A stretch of DNA of 64,000 nucleotides from Juglans regia (Eukaryota; Streptophyta; Magnoliopsida; Fagales; Juglandaceae), in the NCBI RefSeq assembly GCF_001411555.2, contig NC_049907.1, forward strand, positions 8,130,243 through 8,194,242, read 5' to 3'. How positions within the stretch are numbered: the stretch's first letter is position 1; each line of letters opens with the position of its first letter. Of this stretch, positions 22,840 to 33,756 are shown piece by piece. The position numbers were made by a program, and so were the translations under genes. The notes under the pieces were generated by a model. That model was not told where the DNA came from and made no database searches. It was given only the letters and a program-made list of their open reading frames with translations.

Positions 22840-23835
22840 ATTATGGGTGGGGTGATCTCTGGTCCCCCCACCTGGAGCTGTTGTTCGTCCACCACCGTCT
22901 AACAAACGGGCGGATTTTTCAACCCAACGCCCGTACTTTGCTTAGGAAAATTTCAAATAGAAAAATACACGTATCTAATCCCAAATCTTCAAATCTATAC
23001 CCTAAATCTTCACATTTAAATTCCAAAATGTAAATGAAACTTCAAATGTGTAGATCCAACCAAAAATTAAAAAGAAAAGTGAAGAACAAGTTAGTCATGA
23101 CCACGTCTTGGTCATGGGTCTCACATAGCTACAGACGACCAAACCATAGTTGTGGGTCCTAGAAACTCACGGTTACAGCTTGGCATTGGGTCTCTTGCAA
23201 ACCCACAACCAAGTCATGATCGTGGGTTGCAAAAACCTACAGTCATGGCTTGGTCATGTGTTACCAAAACCCACAGTCACAACTTGGTCGTGGGTTTCTG
23301 TGTAGACCTACGTCCAAGCCATGGCTGTGGGTTGTAAAAACTCATGGCCATGGAGCTCTAAAACCCAAAACACCACCCATAACCAAGTCGTGGTTGTGGG
23401 TTGCTGAAACCCCACGGCCATGGTCGTGGGTTGTAGAGGCCGACGACCATGATTGTGGGTTGCTCGGCTACAACCAACTCGAGAGACTAACAACCATGGG
23501 AATGGGTCTCTCGGCTATAACTAGTTTAAGTGTCCACGATTATGGATATGCAAGAAGAAAGCTAGAAGAAGGTGAAAAGAAGGAAGGGAATGAGAATGAG
23601 AAGAATGGAAGGGTTGGTGGAGACGAAAAACGAAAGAAGAATATGAAGGCTGAGCGGCGAGAGAGGCTGAGAATATGGAAGAGAGAATAAGAATGCCTAA
23701 ATAAGATTAGAGATTTTTTCACACATATAGTATGGGGCGGGCGGGCAGGTACCCATGCCCGCCTCCGGTCCGTTTAATTTTATTTTAAATGAAATCTGCC
23801 ACCTGCCCGAGGTATTACCCCTGCAGGCTAGGGGT
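22840..23835. repeat. GC-rich block with degenerate tandem motif, probable transposon
   Basis: 23095-23500 repeats variants of CCATGGTCGTGGGTTG and its near-complement (ACCCACAGCCATG) many times on both strands. This produces several long but artificial open frames. 23540-23690 is GA-rich. The block starts near GGGGTGATCTCTGG and ends near a candidate inverted partner (GGGGTAATACCTCGG read inward from about 23815). No target duplication was found and the class is unknown. Confidence 0.4.
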
Positions 23836-24936
23836 GCCGGATTTCGAGAGCTTGCTGCCTAACTTTAGATTATTTTTCACAATCTCAATTGTCAGATTAT
23901 AGGAAAAAGACTGTACATTATAACTTTGTAGGTATTTTGATAGTTTGAGATTCAAAGTATAGAAGATGTAGTATTTTGAAAATGCAAAATTTATTTATAT
24001 CTTTTTCAAAAGAAAAAATTGATGTCAACGGAACCATTGTTGTAGTAAGATAATGGAGAGTGTTTGTTTGGAGTGGATGCCCCTTGACTCCTTTTCCTCT
24101 CCAATGAATATTTTGACCCTTTTATCAACCACTTGTTGCCCTTCAAAAAACTAAAAAAATTAAAAAAAAAGTTTCATTCCTTTATCCATTTATCTTCTTA
24201 GCATCTAAAAGCAAGTTACTTAGGCTTTTTCCTATGTCTTTTTCTGCTAAGCATTGGCTTTCTCTCATTCAGTTTTACTTGGAATCTACACACTTTGTCA
24301 TCAAACTTTATTGGGATGGTGACTACATAGCCTTTTTTTTTTTTTTCGTCTTCTTCTTTTGCTTTTCCTGAAAAAAAATATATATATAAGAAGGGGAGAA
24401 TGAAGGTCGGTATAAGCTTACAATTAGTCTACAACACCGATATAGTGTGTGTTTGTTTTCCTTTTTTGTTCAGTTTTTTTAAGCTAAGAAAACCCCAATT
24501 TACTATATTCAACCTAACCTAGCATGCATGAACATATATATATAGGTGGTATCTAGAAAGAAAGGAATATATATAAATATATATATATATATATAAAGGG
24601 AGAGAAAAGGGATCACAGGTAGTATAAGCTCATTATCTATCTTTCATTTATTTATTTTATAAAGGTGAGGGGGTGCTAACTAGCTAGGCAATGTATCACT
24701 GCAAGTATAGATCCTAGACCCAAGTGGTTGAACCCTGAAATGTATTTTCAATTCATGACCCAATCATAGGGATTCAAACTTCCCTTTTTAATTCAGGTTT
24801 TTAATTTCTTGTACAAGTAGTTCAGCAACTTCTACAATTTTCTATTTGCAGAAATGGAGTTTATGTAATGTCTCTTTGGAGGATGGGAGAGATGGATGTC
24901 ACCTCCACCTCCCAAAATATAAAAATGGAAAATATT
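23836..24936. other. Intergenic, no gene seen
   Basis: T-rich sequence with ATATAT runs at 24535-24595. No convincing open frame or repeat boundary. Confidence 0.45.
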
Positions 24937-25129
24937 ATGCCTACAGAACATATCTATCGAAATTTTTTACCAACTTAATAATTAAATAAGTATTTTTAAA
25001 TAAATATGTGATTTTTTTTAATTTTTTAAAAATATTTAAATAGTTTAAAAAAATAGTGAAAAAAGGATAAAAAAAAAATTTAAGTGTTTAGTAAAAGATT
25101 TCGATAAAAATCTTCTATGAACGTAGCAA
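24937..25129. repeat. AT-rich MITE
   Basis: Left end TATGCCTACAGAACAT..ATCGAAATTTTTTACCAA; right end, inverted, TTGCTACGTTCATAGAAG..ATCGAAATCTTTTACTAA. About 190 bp with an A/T-only core. Superfamily not determined. Confidence 0.5.
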
Positions 25130-25808
25130 CGTCCTATAAAAAAAATTAACCAGCTAGTACATGAAAAATAAGAACAAAATTATTTAGAAGCTTGTATGCT
25201 GATGCACCCAACACACCATTGCACATCAACTAATATAAAAAAAAAATAAATTAAAAAAAAGAATTTAAATTTCTTAGAGTAATTCACAAGATGTAAGGTG
25301 AGAGAGATAAATATATGAAAAATGATATTTATAGTCATAAAATGTGTATGCCTTGCATACTCCCTTTAGAAAAAGTGGATATTATGGAATTCAAATCAAA
25401 TAAAAAAATTAATTTTTTTTATGGTAGACCTCACTCTTTTTCAATGAGAGTGCACGAGACTTGTACACTCTAAAACTGTATCTAGCACTACTCTAAATAT
25501 ATATAAAATGGATCCCATAACATTTATTTTGTACTTAAATGAGAAATTGGCTTGGACAACTATAGATATTGTGGGCTTCACATCATGAATCAGGACAGTT
25601 TCTCCCTCTCTTTGTAAAAGGAAAAAAAATCTTTTGTCAGTAGGTTGGGTACCATATAGCTTAAAAATGAGTACAGATAAAAGGATGTGAGCTTGTAAGT
25701 ATCAAAACCTCTTCAAACTTATATGAGTCAGTATATAAACACACAAACTCCTCTTAGGATTATTACAGTTATGAAAGTAACTGTAAAAAAAAAAAAAAAA
25801 AAAACAGA

Positions 25809-25828
25809 AAGAGAGAGAGAGAGAGAGT
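25809..25828. repeat. (GA)n microsatellite
   Basis: Uninterrupted GA repeats next to an A run (25782-25804). Confidence 0.85.
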
Positions 25829-26571
25829 GTCTTGATTTATGAAAGTAATTAATATATACCAAACTTAACTGTCAAAAAAAGGTATATTTCTTTATGACAA
25901 TACTATATACCAAATTTGGATTCAAAACTCATGAATTTTGAAAAAGAAAAGAAATCATACTTAATTTACCATTTGACCGTTAAATTATCAAAGCTGTCAC
26001 TTTACATCCCAAACTCTCACCCTTACAAATTTTCTCCACCTTTTAAAATCAAACAATTAAGATTATTATTGTTTTTATTGGCACCGGGTGTCCAAGAACA
26101 AAATTCCGACTAATATCAAGATGCATAGGCTCTCGGCAAGGAATTTTTCGCAAAATTATGCATTTAATTTTCATCCTTCTTAACGATTAAAATATTACTA
26201 AAATGATAAAAAATCGAAACTTATATTTAGAGCTAAGGGACTAAATGAAAATTTTAATACCTGAATGATCCTATTTTAAAATGAATAGTAATTTATGAAG
26301 TTAAAGTGTATTTTTTTATTAAAAAAAAAGGCACACTGCTCATTGAGTTGAGGTTAGTGGGTAAAGTTGGAGTTTTGTTAGGCTTAACTATGCGTATTTA
26401 TTTATTTATTTTCCATCTTGATATCACAACAAAATAGATATAATTCAAATAATCTTAAACTTAGAAACAATAGGAGAATGCTTACAAAACCATGGTCAAT
26501 GGCAGTTTTAAGGAATTGAAATTACAATGGAGATCCTTACTGATGGAGTAGATGGTCTAATACACACAGAC

Positions 26572-26573
<2 letters not shown>

Positions 26574-26606
<33 letters not shown>
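26574..26606. repeat. (GA)n microsatellite
   Basis: Long GA run preceded by CAGACAGACA units. Confidence 0.9.
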
Positions 26607-26610
<4 letters not shown>

Positions 26611-27029
26611 ACTATAAATATTCAAAGTGGGTCCATATTCGAAAAACAATACATATATCATTGAAAGTCCATATAATGTGACTATTTCTCTTTAAATTAG
26701 ACCATCCAACTCAATCAGATAATCAGACAAATTTTGAATTCATAAAATTAGGTCACATGTTTATTCAAGGCAGCCCGTTAAAAAAATCAACAGCTAAAAT
26801 GAGTTGACTCAATCACACAAATTACATTCCTAACCTTTTTTTTTTCTTCACTTGGGGGGGTCTACTTTTATATAAAGGGTTTGCACAAGACTTATTTATT
26901 TGGAGCTTGTATACATCATTTCTCTTAAATTTTTATATATGCTTGTTAAAATTGACAAACACCAAGATGATATATATATAAGAAATTATAGTTGCAGTCA
27001 TAGAGTGCGCAGATTCCACACACTGATGT

Positions 27030-27480
27030 AGCACACTGTTAGTGTGCCACGTCTCCCTTTATTTTTTTTTCTCTTTCTTTCTCCCCTCCCCCTGTGCCGC
27101 TACCCCTGCCCTCTCTCCAGGCCAACCATGGTTGTCGAGGACCACATCAGGATGGGCAAAAGACACTGTCGGTCCAGCGGCACCGCAAGCGTGGAGCTCA
27201 CGATAGCTTGTCGTGCACGTTGGTGGCTGGGGACCACATTTTGCACACTGTGTGCATGGTCAACCGCGTGCCGCTGGGAAGGTGGGATATAAGCTGATGG
27301 CTTGTCCTTTGGCTGTTTGTGGTGGTCGGGAATCACCCTGGGAGGGTAGACAACGCCGACAAGGAGGGAAAAGGGGGAGAAAGAGATAGGAAAATGGGGA
27401 GGAGGGGAGGCACGGGGAGAGAGGGGAGAAAGCGAGAGAGAGAAAAAAAAAAGAGAAGGGAGACGTGGCACACTGCTAGT
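27030..27480. mobile_element. TIR element with GC-rich interior
   Basis: GTGTGCCACGTCTCCCTT at 27042-27059 is repeated perfectly inverted at 27456-27473, and the outer bases also pair partly (ACACTGTTA against ACACTAGCA). The interior is markedly GC-rich compared with its surroundings and contains overlapping open stretches on both strands (such as 27100-27492 on -) rich in Pro, Ser and Arg that match nothing I know. Possibly a Mutator-like carrier of a captured fragment. No transposase. Confidence 0.6.
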
Positions 27481-27602
27481 GTTGGGATCCATTTATATCT
27501 CTAACAGTCCTAAAAAAATAATTCTTTAATAGTGAATTTCACTTTTTTTCAAAATGTGTACGTGATAATTGCGTACTCCATGACTGTATCTAATATTATG
27601 AT

Positions 27603-27634
27603 GTATATATATATATATATGTGTGTGTGTATGT
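27603..27634. repeat. (TA)n(TG)n microsatellite
   Basis: Alternating TA run passing into GT repeats, directly visible. Confidence 0.85.
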
Positions 27635-27842
27635 ATTATGTGTTGAACATGGGGGATCGAAGTAATGAATACTGATATTAATAAAAAAAAATTAAACCAT
27701 ATAATTTGGAAGTAAAATATGAGTTTAGACCTTGTGTGAGAAGAAAATATATCTGATTTCTTGGAACAGAATTACCTTCAAACCAAAATTTTTTTAAATA
27801 CCCAAAAAAAAAAAAAAAGATAACTTGAAACTAACTTCCATC

Positions 27843-28431
27843 TAGGAGTGTTAAAAAAAAAATCGGTGAATTAGTAAACCGGACAGAACAGGACCGAACC
27901 GATGGGTTGGTCCGGTACCGGTTTTATTTTTATTAAAATTGGTTAAAATCGATTTGGTTCCGGTTATTTTTTTCTAGAATCGGATTGGACCGAACCGGAC
28001 CGGTTCATATATATTATAATTTTTATATTGTATATAATTTTTATATATAATATATAATTATATATAAATTAGTTTTGTATTATATGATAAATTACTAATT
28101 AATATAATTTTAAATTTTAAAATGTTATATCACTATAGTCTATTGTATTAATAGTTATACTAATACTATATCATTATATATTATAATATACTATAATACA
28201 TTAGCACTATAGTATTATATACTATAATATATTATTATATATATTATATAATATATAATATAATATATTAAAACTAAAAAATCGTACCAAACTAGATCGG
28301 TAAAATCAAATGCACCAGTTTAGGAAAATAACAGATGCGAAATTGATTATTAAAAATATAAAATCGATGCATATCAATTCGATTCTAAATTTTATCTAAA
28401 ATCAGACCAAACCGAACTGATTTCACCCCTA
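27843..28431. mobile_element. Non-autonomous hAT-type element
   Basis: Ends TAGGAGTGTTAAA on the left and TAGGGGTGAAATC read inward from the right, the TAGGGGTG-type terminus of plant hAT elements. A perfect 8-bp target duplication CTTCCATC flanks it (27835-27842 and 28432-28439). The interior is AT-rich with several ACCGGACCGGTT-like words and no transposase. Confidence 0.85.
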
Positions 28432-28632
28432 CTTCCATCCATCTACTCGTTTGCATTAGTTTTCTTGTTAAAAACATAATACCATTGTACTAAAGCAACT
28501 TACACAATTTATTTACTTAAAAAAAAAAAAAAAAGGTAAACTCACAGAAATTTTCATCCCATATTCCTTTTTAGCAGTGAAGCTCTGACACCTCTTCAAA
28601 TTCCCAAAAAAATATATGAATAATATTATTTA

Positions 28633-28832
28633 GTCCTATGATTTCATCCTCTCATTTTGATTATTGGTGTATTTTATTTAATTTTTTTATTAATTAAAGA
28701 AGTGATTATTATTAAATTTATATATATTTTTAAAATATTTAAAAATATTTAAAAAATGTTTGAAAGAAAAAATAAAAAAATGTATAATTGTACTAATAAT
28801 AACTTTGAGGGGATAAAATCATAAAACTGAGT
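28633..28832. repeat. AT-rich inverted-repeat MITE
   Basis: Left end TCCTATGATTTCATCCTCTC pairs with the inverted right end AGTTTTATGATTTTATCCCC; about 200 bp, A/T-only core. Confidence 0.55.
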
Positions 28833-29059
28833 AGCCGTATTCAAAAAATATATCATAAATATTTGTTTTAATCTAAACATATTTTTTACAAGCCATGCCA
28901 CTTTTAAAAAATAAAAATTCTATTTTATTTGTTATTTTTTTAACCATTATTACCATCATATAATTAAATTTTATTTATTAGTTTTTACTTATCTATTTTC
29001 TTATCTTAAATATATCTAAACATATTTTCTACAAGCCACATGACTTTTATAGAAGACTT

Positions 29060-29237
29060 TTAGATTACGTTTGGATAGTGAAGTGATCATGAATATTCTA
29101 TGATGTCAAATATTTTGTGAATAATAATAATAAAATAATAATAAAATATTGAATAGTAGTGAATAATAATAAAAAGTAGATAAAATGTAATAATAAAATA
29201 ATAAATAGTAATAGAGTATTCTCCAAACTAGTCCTTA
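29060..29237. repeat. MITE, same family as 18725-18881
   Basis: Ends ATTACGTTTGGATAGTGAAG and, read inward, AAGGACTAGTTTGGAGAATA. The GAATAGTAGTGAATAATAAT core is shared. Confidence 0.65.
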
Positions 29238-30384
29238 ACCATTGTCTTCTTATATCCCTATGACATCAAATGCCTGAAAAAATGTTTATTATTTTTTCAC
29301 TCATCTGTTATATTAGGAGATGATTTGAATAATGGTTAAAAATATGACAAATAACATTTTTCTTTATAAATCCTAAAAATATTTGCTAAAATTAACAAAA
29401 AAGAAGAAAGGAAATACTCGATTTATACAAAATTTTTATACAAGTTTACATATTGATTTGATTTAATGTGATCCATTGACTTGTAAAACTCTTTTCTTTT
29501 TTTAAGAATAAACTATCATATTAAATTAAGAGAAATGTTATTTATTATCTCACACCACATATTTTATATATTTTAAAATTATTTTTTATTTTATTCTGGT
29601 TAAACTAATTAAATTGTTCTATTTATTATTTATACATCACATACTTATTATAAAAAAAAAATATCAAAATAGATGTGATAGTGACGATAATTAGTAAAAT
29701 TATTCTTAAATTAAATTGCATCAGCATATAAATTCATTGTATAAGATTTTTTATTTTTTAGTTTTTTTACGTATACTTGCACGAGTAACGTAAAAGCCTA
29801 ATAGATAAGTATAATATAAGTCTTTTATAAAAGAAAAAATAGATTCTACTAATAAAAAATAATTTTTTTATTCTTTCTTAAGTGAGATCCATTTTCGGAC
29901 TTATATAAGCTTGTAATCATTTCTCAACCTGAAATACTCTAATTTAATGAGGTGCCACGTGGAGAAAACCCAATCAATTAACAAACGGAGAATCCTGTCG
30001 TGCCACGTCACAAATCCTAAAACCCATTATATTATTATTAAAAAAAAAAAAGATTTGGAAGACGCGAAATCACTTTCCTACCCTTCCATTCAAAAAACAA
30101 TAAAGACTAAACGCTCCACCCGAGTAAGCACACCCTAGAAAAACTGCTACTGTCTCTCTCTCTCTCTCTCTCTGGGGCTTGCGGAGAGAACCTAACCTCA
30201 CCCACGACAAAACACAACGCAATAAATTTCGCTTTAACCCTAAAAATTATAAACAGTACACTCATCCAGATCACAGATCAGAGGGTAAGATGAAAACAAA
30301 TTCTACGATAATCATCTCAACGCACACACAGGGGCACGCTTTCATATACAGAATCTAATCCAACCCTATATATGTAATAAAACC
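29238..30384. other. Intergenic and 3' flank of the WRC gene
   Basis: Mostly AT-rich without genes. 30150-30172 is a (TC)n run. 30180-30384 is less AT-rich and probably contains the 3' untranslated region of the WRC gene read on the - strand. Confidence 0.4.
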
Positions 30385-31777
30385 CTACATCAGTGACTTC
30401 AACGATCGAGCTTTCACCGGCTTCCTCATCCGCTTCTTCCCGCTATCGCCGTTTGCGGCCTCGTCTTCGTCGTCGTCGTCGTAGTCTTCGTCGTCCACGT
30501 ACTCGAAATCCTCATTGTTATCGAGTTGCGAGGAGGAAGGAGTGCTTTGAGAAGTGTTACTGATGGATGCAGTGCTTGTTGTAGTAGTAATAGTAGTAGT
30601 AGTGGCGTTGCTGTCGACACGTTTTGGTTCGATTTGCTTGCCGATCCTCGCGTCTGCTCCTCCTCCTCCTCGATGGCCTCTTTTTCTTCCCCACAGCGGG
30701 CCGAACCCAGAATAGTAATAGAATTCGTAAGGGTTGGAGGAGGAACCACCCTTCTTCGCGGCGCGAGCTCTCGCGCGACGAGCACCAGCGGCCGCGGCCG
30801 CAGCAGCAGCTGCTGCAGCTGCTGGTGCTGATCTCCTGAAACTAAGGTTGCTGTTATTGTAAGACCTAAGAAGGTTCAAGTGATGTTCGCACAAGGATTG
30901 CCCTTCTTTTGCCTCGTTCCTACACTGCCAACCCTTTCCGTCGGTTTTCTGGCAGCAGGAGCTCCTTTCTCCCTTCCGCAACTCAAATTCGTTCCCCCTC
31001 ATCGTTTCTTCGCCATGCTCAATCACTTTCGCTCGCTTCTCGACCATATCGTTATCGTCCATAGCCATGTCCTCGGCCTTTGCTGCCACCGCGTCCATCA
31101 TCGACGCAACACTGCGTGTACAGATAATATTTGAAGGCACAGACGGGCAGTGACTAGTTTTACTTGTTTTCCGCAACAAATTTTGGATAATTACTCCCAT
31201 ATCATACAACTATTCCCAACTGAAATGGAAAAACCCTAATACCCCAGAAGAGAAGAATAGAACACAAATTGGAAAAACTATCGGAATTAAAAGAATCGCA
31301 GGAGGGTTTATTAGTTACCTCTCGTCAGCTCCAACAGAATCTCCGAGGCTCGCATTTCCCGTGAAGCTGTCTTCTCCTTCGAACTGCAAGAACCGAAGGA
31401 TAATAGAAAAAAATGAGGAGGACCCATTAACCTAATCGGCTATTCGAAGCTAAATACACGATAAAACTAAAAGAATTCAGGGTTTTCGACAACCCTAAAT
31501 GTGGGGAAGAAGATAATGAAGAAAACCCTACAGAAAAAAATGCAGGCTCGAGAGGAGAAACGGCGGAACAGACAGAGGGTTTAGGCAGATCTGCGAGAGA
31601 AAATGAAAGAAAGCGCGAGAGAAAGATTGGGGGACTGACCTGGTGCGAGTCTTGGGCGAAGGAAATCGCATCCCAGGGCGACTGGTTGAGCTGGCACACG
31701 TGCGTCTGAAGAGCCTCGGGAGCTGAAGGGTGAGAGAACCAGAGGGGTGAGAGCTTCGCGTTCTTGCGGATCCTCAT
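30385..31777 (-). CDS. WRC-domain protein, plant-specific
   Basis: Three coding exons on the - strand: 31777-31640, 31383-31319 and 31111-30385. They have GT-AG borders and join in frame to 309 residues. The ATG at 31777 gives MRIRKNAKLSPLWFS, then LQTHVCQLNQSPWD, a motif I associate with a family of WRC proteins. C121-X9-C131-X10-C142-X2-H145 is a complete WRC zinc motif (CQKTDGKGWQC..SLCEHH). There is no QLQ domain, so it is not a standard growth-regulating factor. After it come a run of about 12 alanines with an Arg/Ala stretch, a Gly/Thr/Ser-rich segment, an acidic block (about 265-288) and a basic C-terminus (KKRMRKPVKARSLKSLM). A nuclear, DNA- or RNA-associated role is likely from the family, but the function is unknown. 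Confidence 0.85.
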
Positions 31778-31957
31778 ATTCAAGAAGATATATAGAGATA
31801 AACCAGCAGGCGGAGAGAGATCAAGAGATAGGGTGGTGGCTTTGTGTTTTATTATCTAATTTTCTCGCACTTTCTCGGGGAGTTTCTTTGGCTTTCTCTC
31901 TGAGGCCGGGTGGGGGGGGAAGAGGGTGTCTGCCTGTCTGTCTCTCTCTCTTTTCTC

Positions 31958-31967
31958 TCTATATATT
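31958..31967 (-). promoter_or_regulatory. Candidate TATA region of the WRC gene
   Basis: On the - strand GCAATATATAG precedes a (GA)n leader about 180 bp before the start codon. Position fits a plant core promoter; sequence evidence only. Confidence 0.3.
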
Positions 31968-32410
31968 GCAGATCTCACAGAACTCGATAATCAGGGTTTC
32001 TTATTTAACTTTCTGTTGCTTTCTCGGCCCTTCGTATGTTTCGATTTTTATTTTTCTTGTTGTACATTTTTGCCCTTATGTTTCCCTTTAATTTACGTGA
32101 AACAAAAAGCTGCCCGATATTCCACGTCATGATAGTTGTCCATCCATCCGAAGTCTTTATTATTTTTATATATAAAATTAAGTAATATTAAATATAATTT
32201 TAAGTGTAAAAAAATAGAATTTATTATTTAAAAATTAATTTCTTTATATAAATTTCATGTTTATCTTCTTTTTTTTTTTTTAAAAATATATAAGATTTAT
32301 ACATTTTAAAATTATAAATATCACTTCTCTATAAAATTAGATATGAGAGGCCGGTAGGAAATAAGAAATAACTCGTTCGTCTGGGGGGTGAGTCAACCCA
32401 GCACGGCGAG

Positions 32411-33208
32411 TTAGAATGCAGAATCACGTGGGCCCCTTTGAAAAGTCATATTTAATGATGTTTTTTTAAGGCCCAAAACCAAAAAGTGGGGCCATATCAA
32501 ATTTTGTTGAAAATAATGATAGAAACGGGTGGCTTCTGTGATGCTGAGGTGGTGAGGCTGACCTTTTTTCCAGATTAAAAATTTAGGGTGAAGCCTATTT
32601 TCGTAATTGGACTTCGTAGGAGAGAATTTAAAGAGATTTTTTTTTAGAAACCTAACATCTTTTTTGCTTCCTACAACAGAGGAGCTAGTTAGGGTGGTAA
32701 TACGATACTGAACTAGATACAAAGTACTGAGGATTGGAGTTTGACTGGGAGCGTGGATTATACGCGCCCAAATCCATCCATGATAAAGGAAGTGGGAAAC
32801 ACGTATGGCCCACATGAAAAGTCTCTGTTTTTTAGTGTACTTGTATGGGTCCACAAACGGACGGCTATGATGGGCCTGATTCAGACCGATCAAAACATTG
32901 AGGTAACTATACTCTAAATGCATGAAAAACCCAATTTCAGATTCTCCCAAGTCCAAGGTTTGTGTCATTTTTTTTTTGTACCATAAAATGACTTTTCTAT
33001 TGAGATGTTCATATAAGTTGAAACAACAACTTACCTGTAAGTTAAATGACACAAACATGTCCAAAAAAGGTTGTCGGAAACACTGATAAAAGGGTTGCAA
33101 ATTTGCAACTATTTTGTGCCAGATTTTGGGTGGTAATAAAAAAAAAAAAAAACAACAAAGCTTTAAAAGCACTACCTTTTCATCTTGATCTCCTTTTCTT
33201 TCAATCAT
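32411..33208 (-). CDS. Unsupported 265-codon open frame upstream of the WRC gene
   Basis: An uninterrupted ATG-to-stop frame in otherwise AT-rich DNA. The product has an F-rich early segment (CCFFFFLLPP) and many K, H and F residues. I recognise no domain, no signal peptide that convinces me, and no relative. Its start is beside an A-run (33138-33152). It may be chance, an old coding fragment, or a lineage-specific gene. I would not annotate it as real without transcripts. Confidence 0.15.
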   Translation of the reverse strand: MIERKGDQDEKVVLLKLCCFFFFLLPPKIWHKIVANLQPFYQCFRQPFLDMFVSFNLQVSCCFNLYEHLNRKVILWYKKKMTQTLDLGESEIGFFMHLEYSYLNVLIGLNQAHHSRPFVDPYKYTKKQRLFMWAIRVSHFLYHGWIWARIIHAPSQTPILSTLYLVQYRITTLTSSSVVGSKKDVRFLKKNLFKFSPTKSNYENRLHPKFLIWKKGQPHHLSITEATRFYHYFQQNLIWPHFLVLGLKKTSLNMTFQRGPRDSAF

Positions 33209-33457
33209 CCATGATTGTATATATGAACGTGAAGAGTAATATTACGTACAATCATGAAGATAGTCATTTTAAAAACGACTAGAATCTACTATTAAATCTC
33301 ATATTTATTTATTTTTTTAAAATGATTGTACGACTGTAAATATTATTTCTTTATGAATATTATGTTCTTGGGGTCTGTTCTGTTGGCTTAATTTACAGTA
33401 AATTAATATTGTAGCATTCAATTTAGTTGCAATCTTAAAAAACCATTAGTTTCAGGC

Positions 33458-33490
<33 letters not shown>

Positions 33491-33498
33491 CAAAAAAT
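33209..33498. other. Intergenic; AT-rich element and (AT)n run
   Basis: 33230-33355 resembles the GAGTAATATTACGTACAATC..GATTGTACGACTGTAAATATT class of small repeats. (AT)n at 33465-33490. Confidence 0.45.
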
Positions 33499-33720
33499 CT
33501 ACTCAACTTCCTACTATTCACACAACCTCCACACTCCACATTATTTTTAATTTTTATTATTTTTTTCTTTTATTAAATATTTATTATATGAATAATGAAT
33601 AAAAAATTTGAAATAATTTAAAAAGAATAAATTTTAAAAAAATTTTAAAAAAAATATTAAAAATTTAAAAAATTTAAAAAAGTGTGGAGTGTGGAATGTG
33701 GTGGAAGTTGTGTAGCAAAG
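33499..33720. repeat. Foldback MITE flanked by (AT)n tracts
   Basis: CACAACCTCCACACTCCACA on the left pairs with the inverted right end CTACACAACTTCCACCACAT..CCACACTCCACAC. (AT)n tracts at 33465-33490 and 33722-33754 flank both sides, so the element sits inside an AT microsatellite. Confidence 0.65.

Positions 33721-33754
<34 letters not shown>

Positions 33755-33756
<2 letters not shown>

Larger units (their letters stand above)
25130..27029. other. AT-rich intergenic with microsatellites
   Basis: (GA)n at 25809-25828 and 26574-26606, and an A run at 25782-25804. Fragments of a GAGTGCACGAGACTTGTACAC-like element occur near 25450 and 26870. No gene. Confidence 0.45.

Noticed and set aside
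23250..23690. Open frame of 146 codons on + and overlapping frames on -
   Set aside because: Produced by the degenerate repeat array; the Lys/Glu-rich end is the GA-rich tract.
30426..31134. Other open frames across the WRC gene, both strands
   Set aside because: Shadows of the coding exon; the WRC frame has the conserved motif and correct splice joins.
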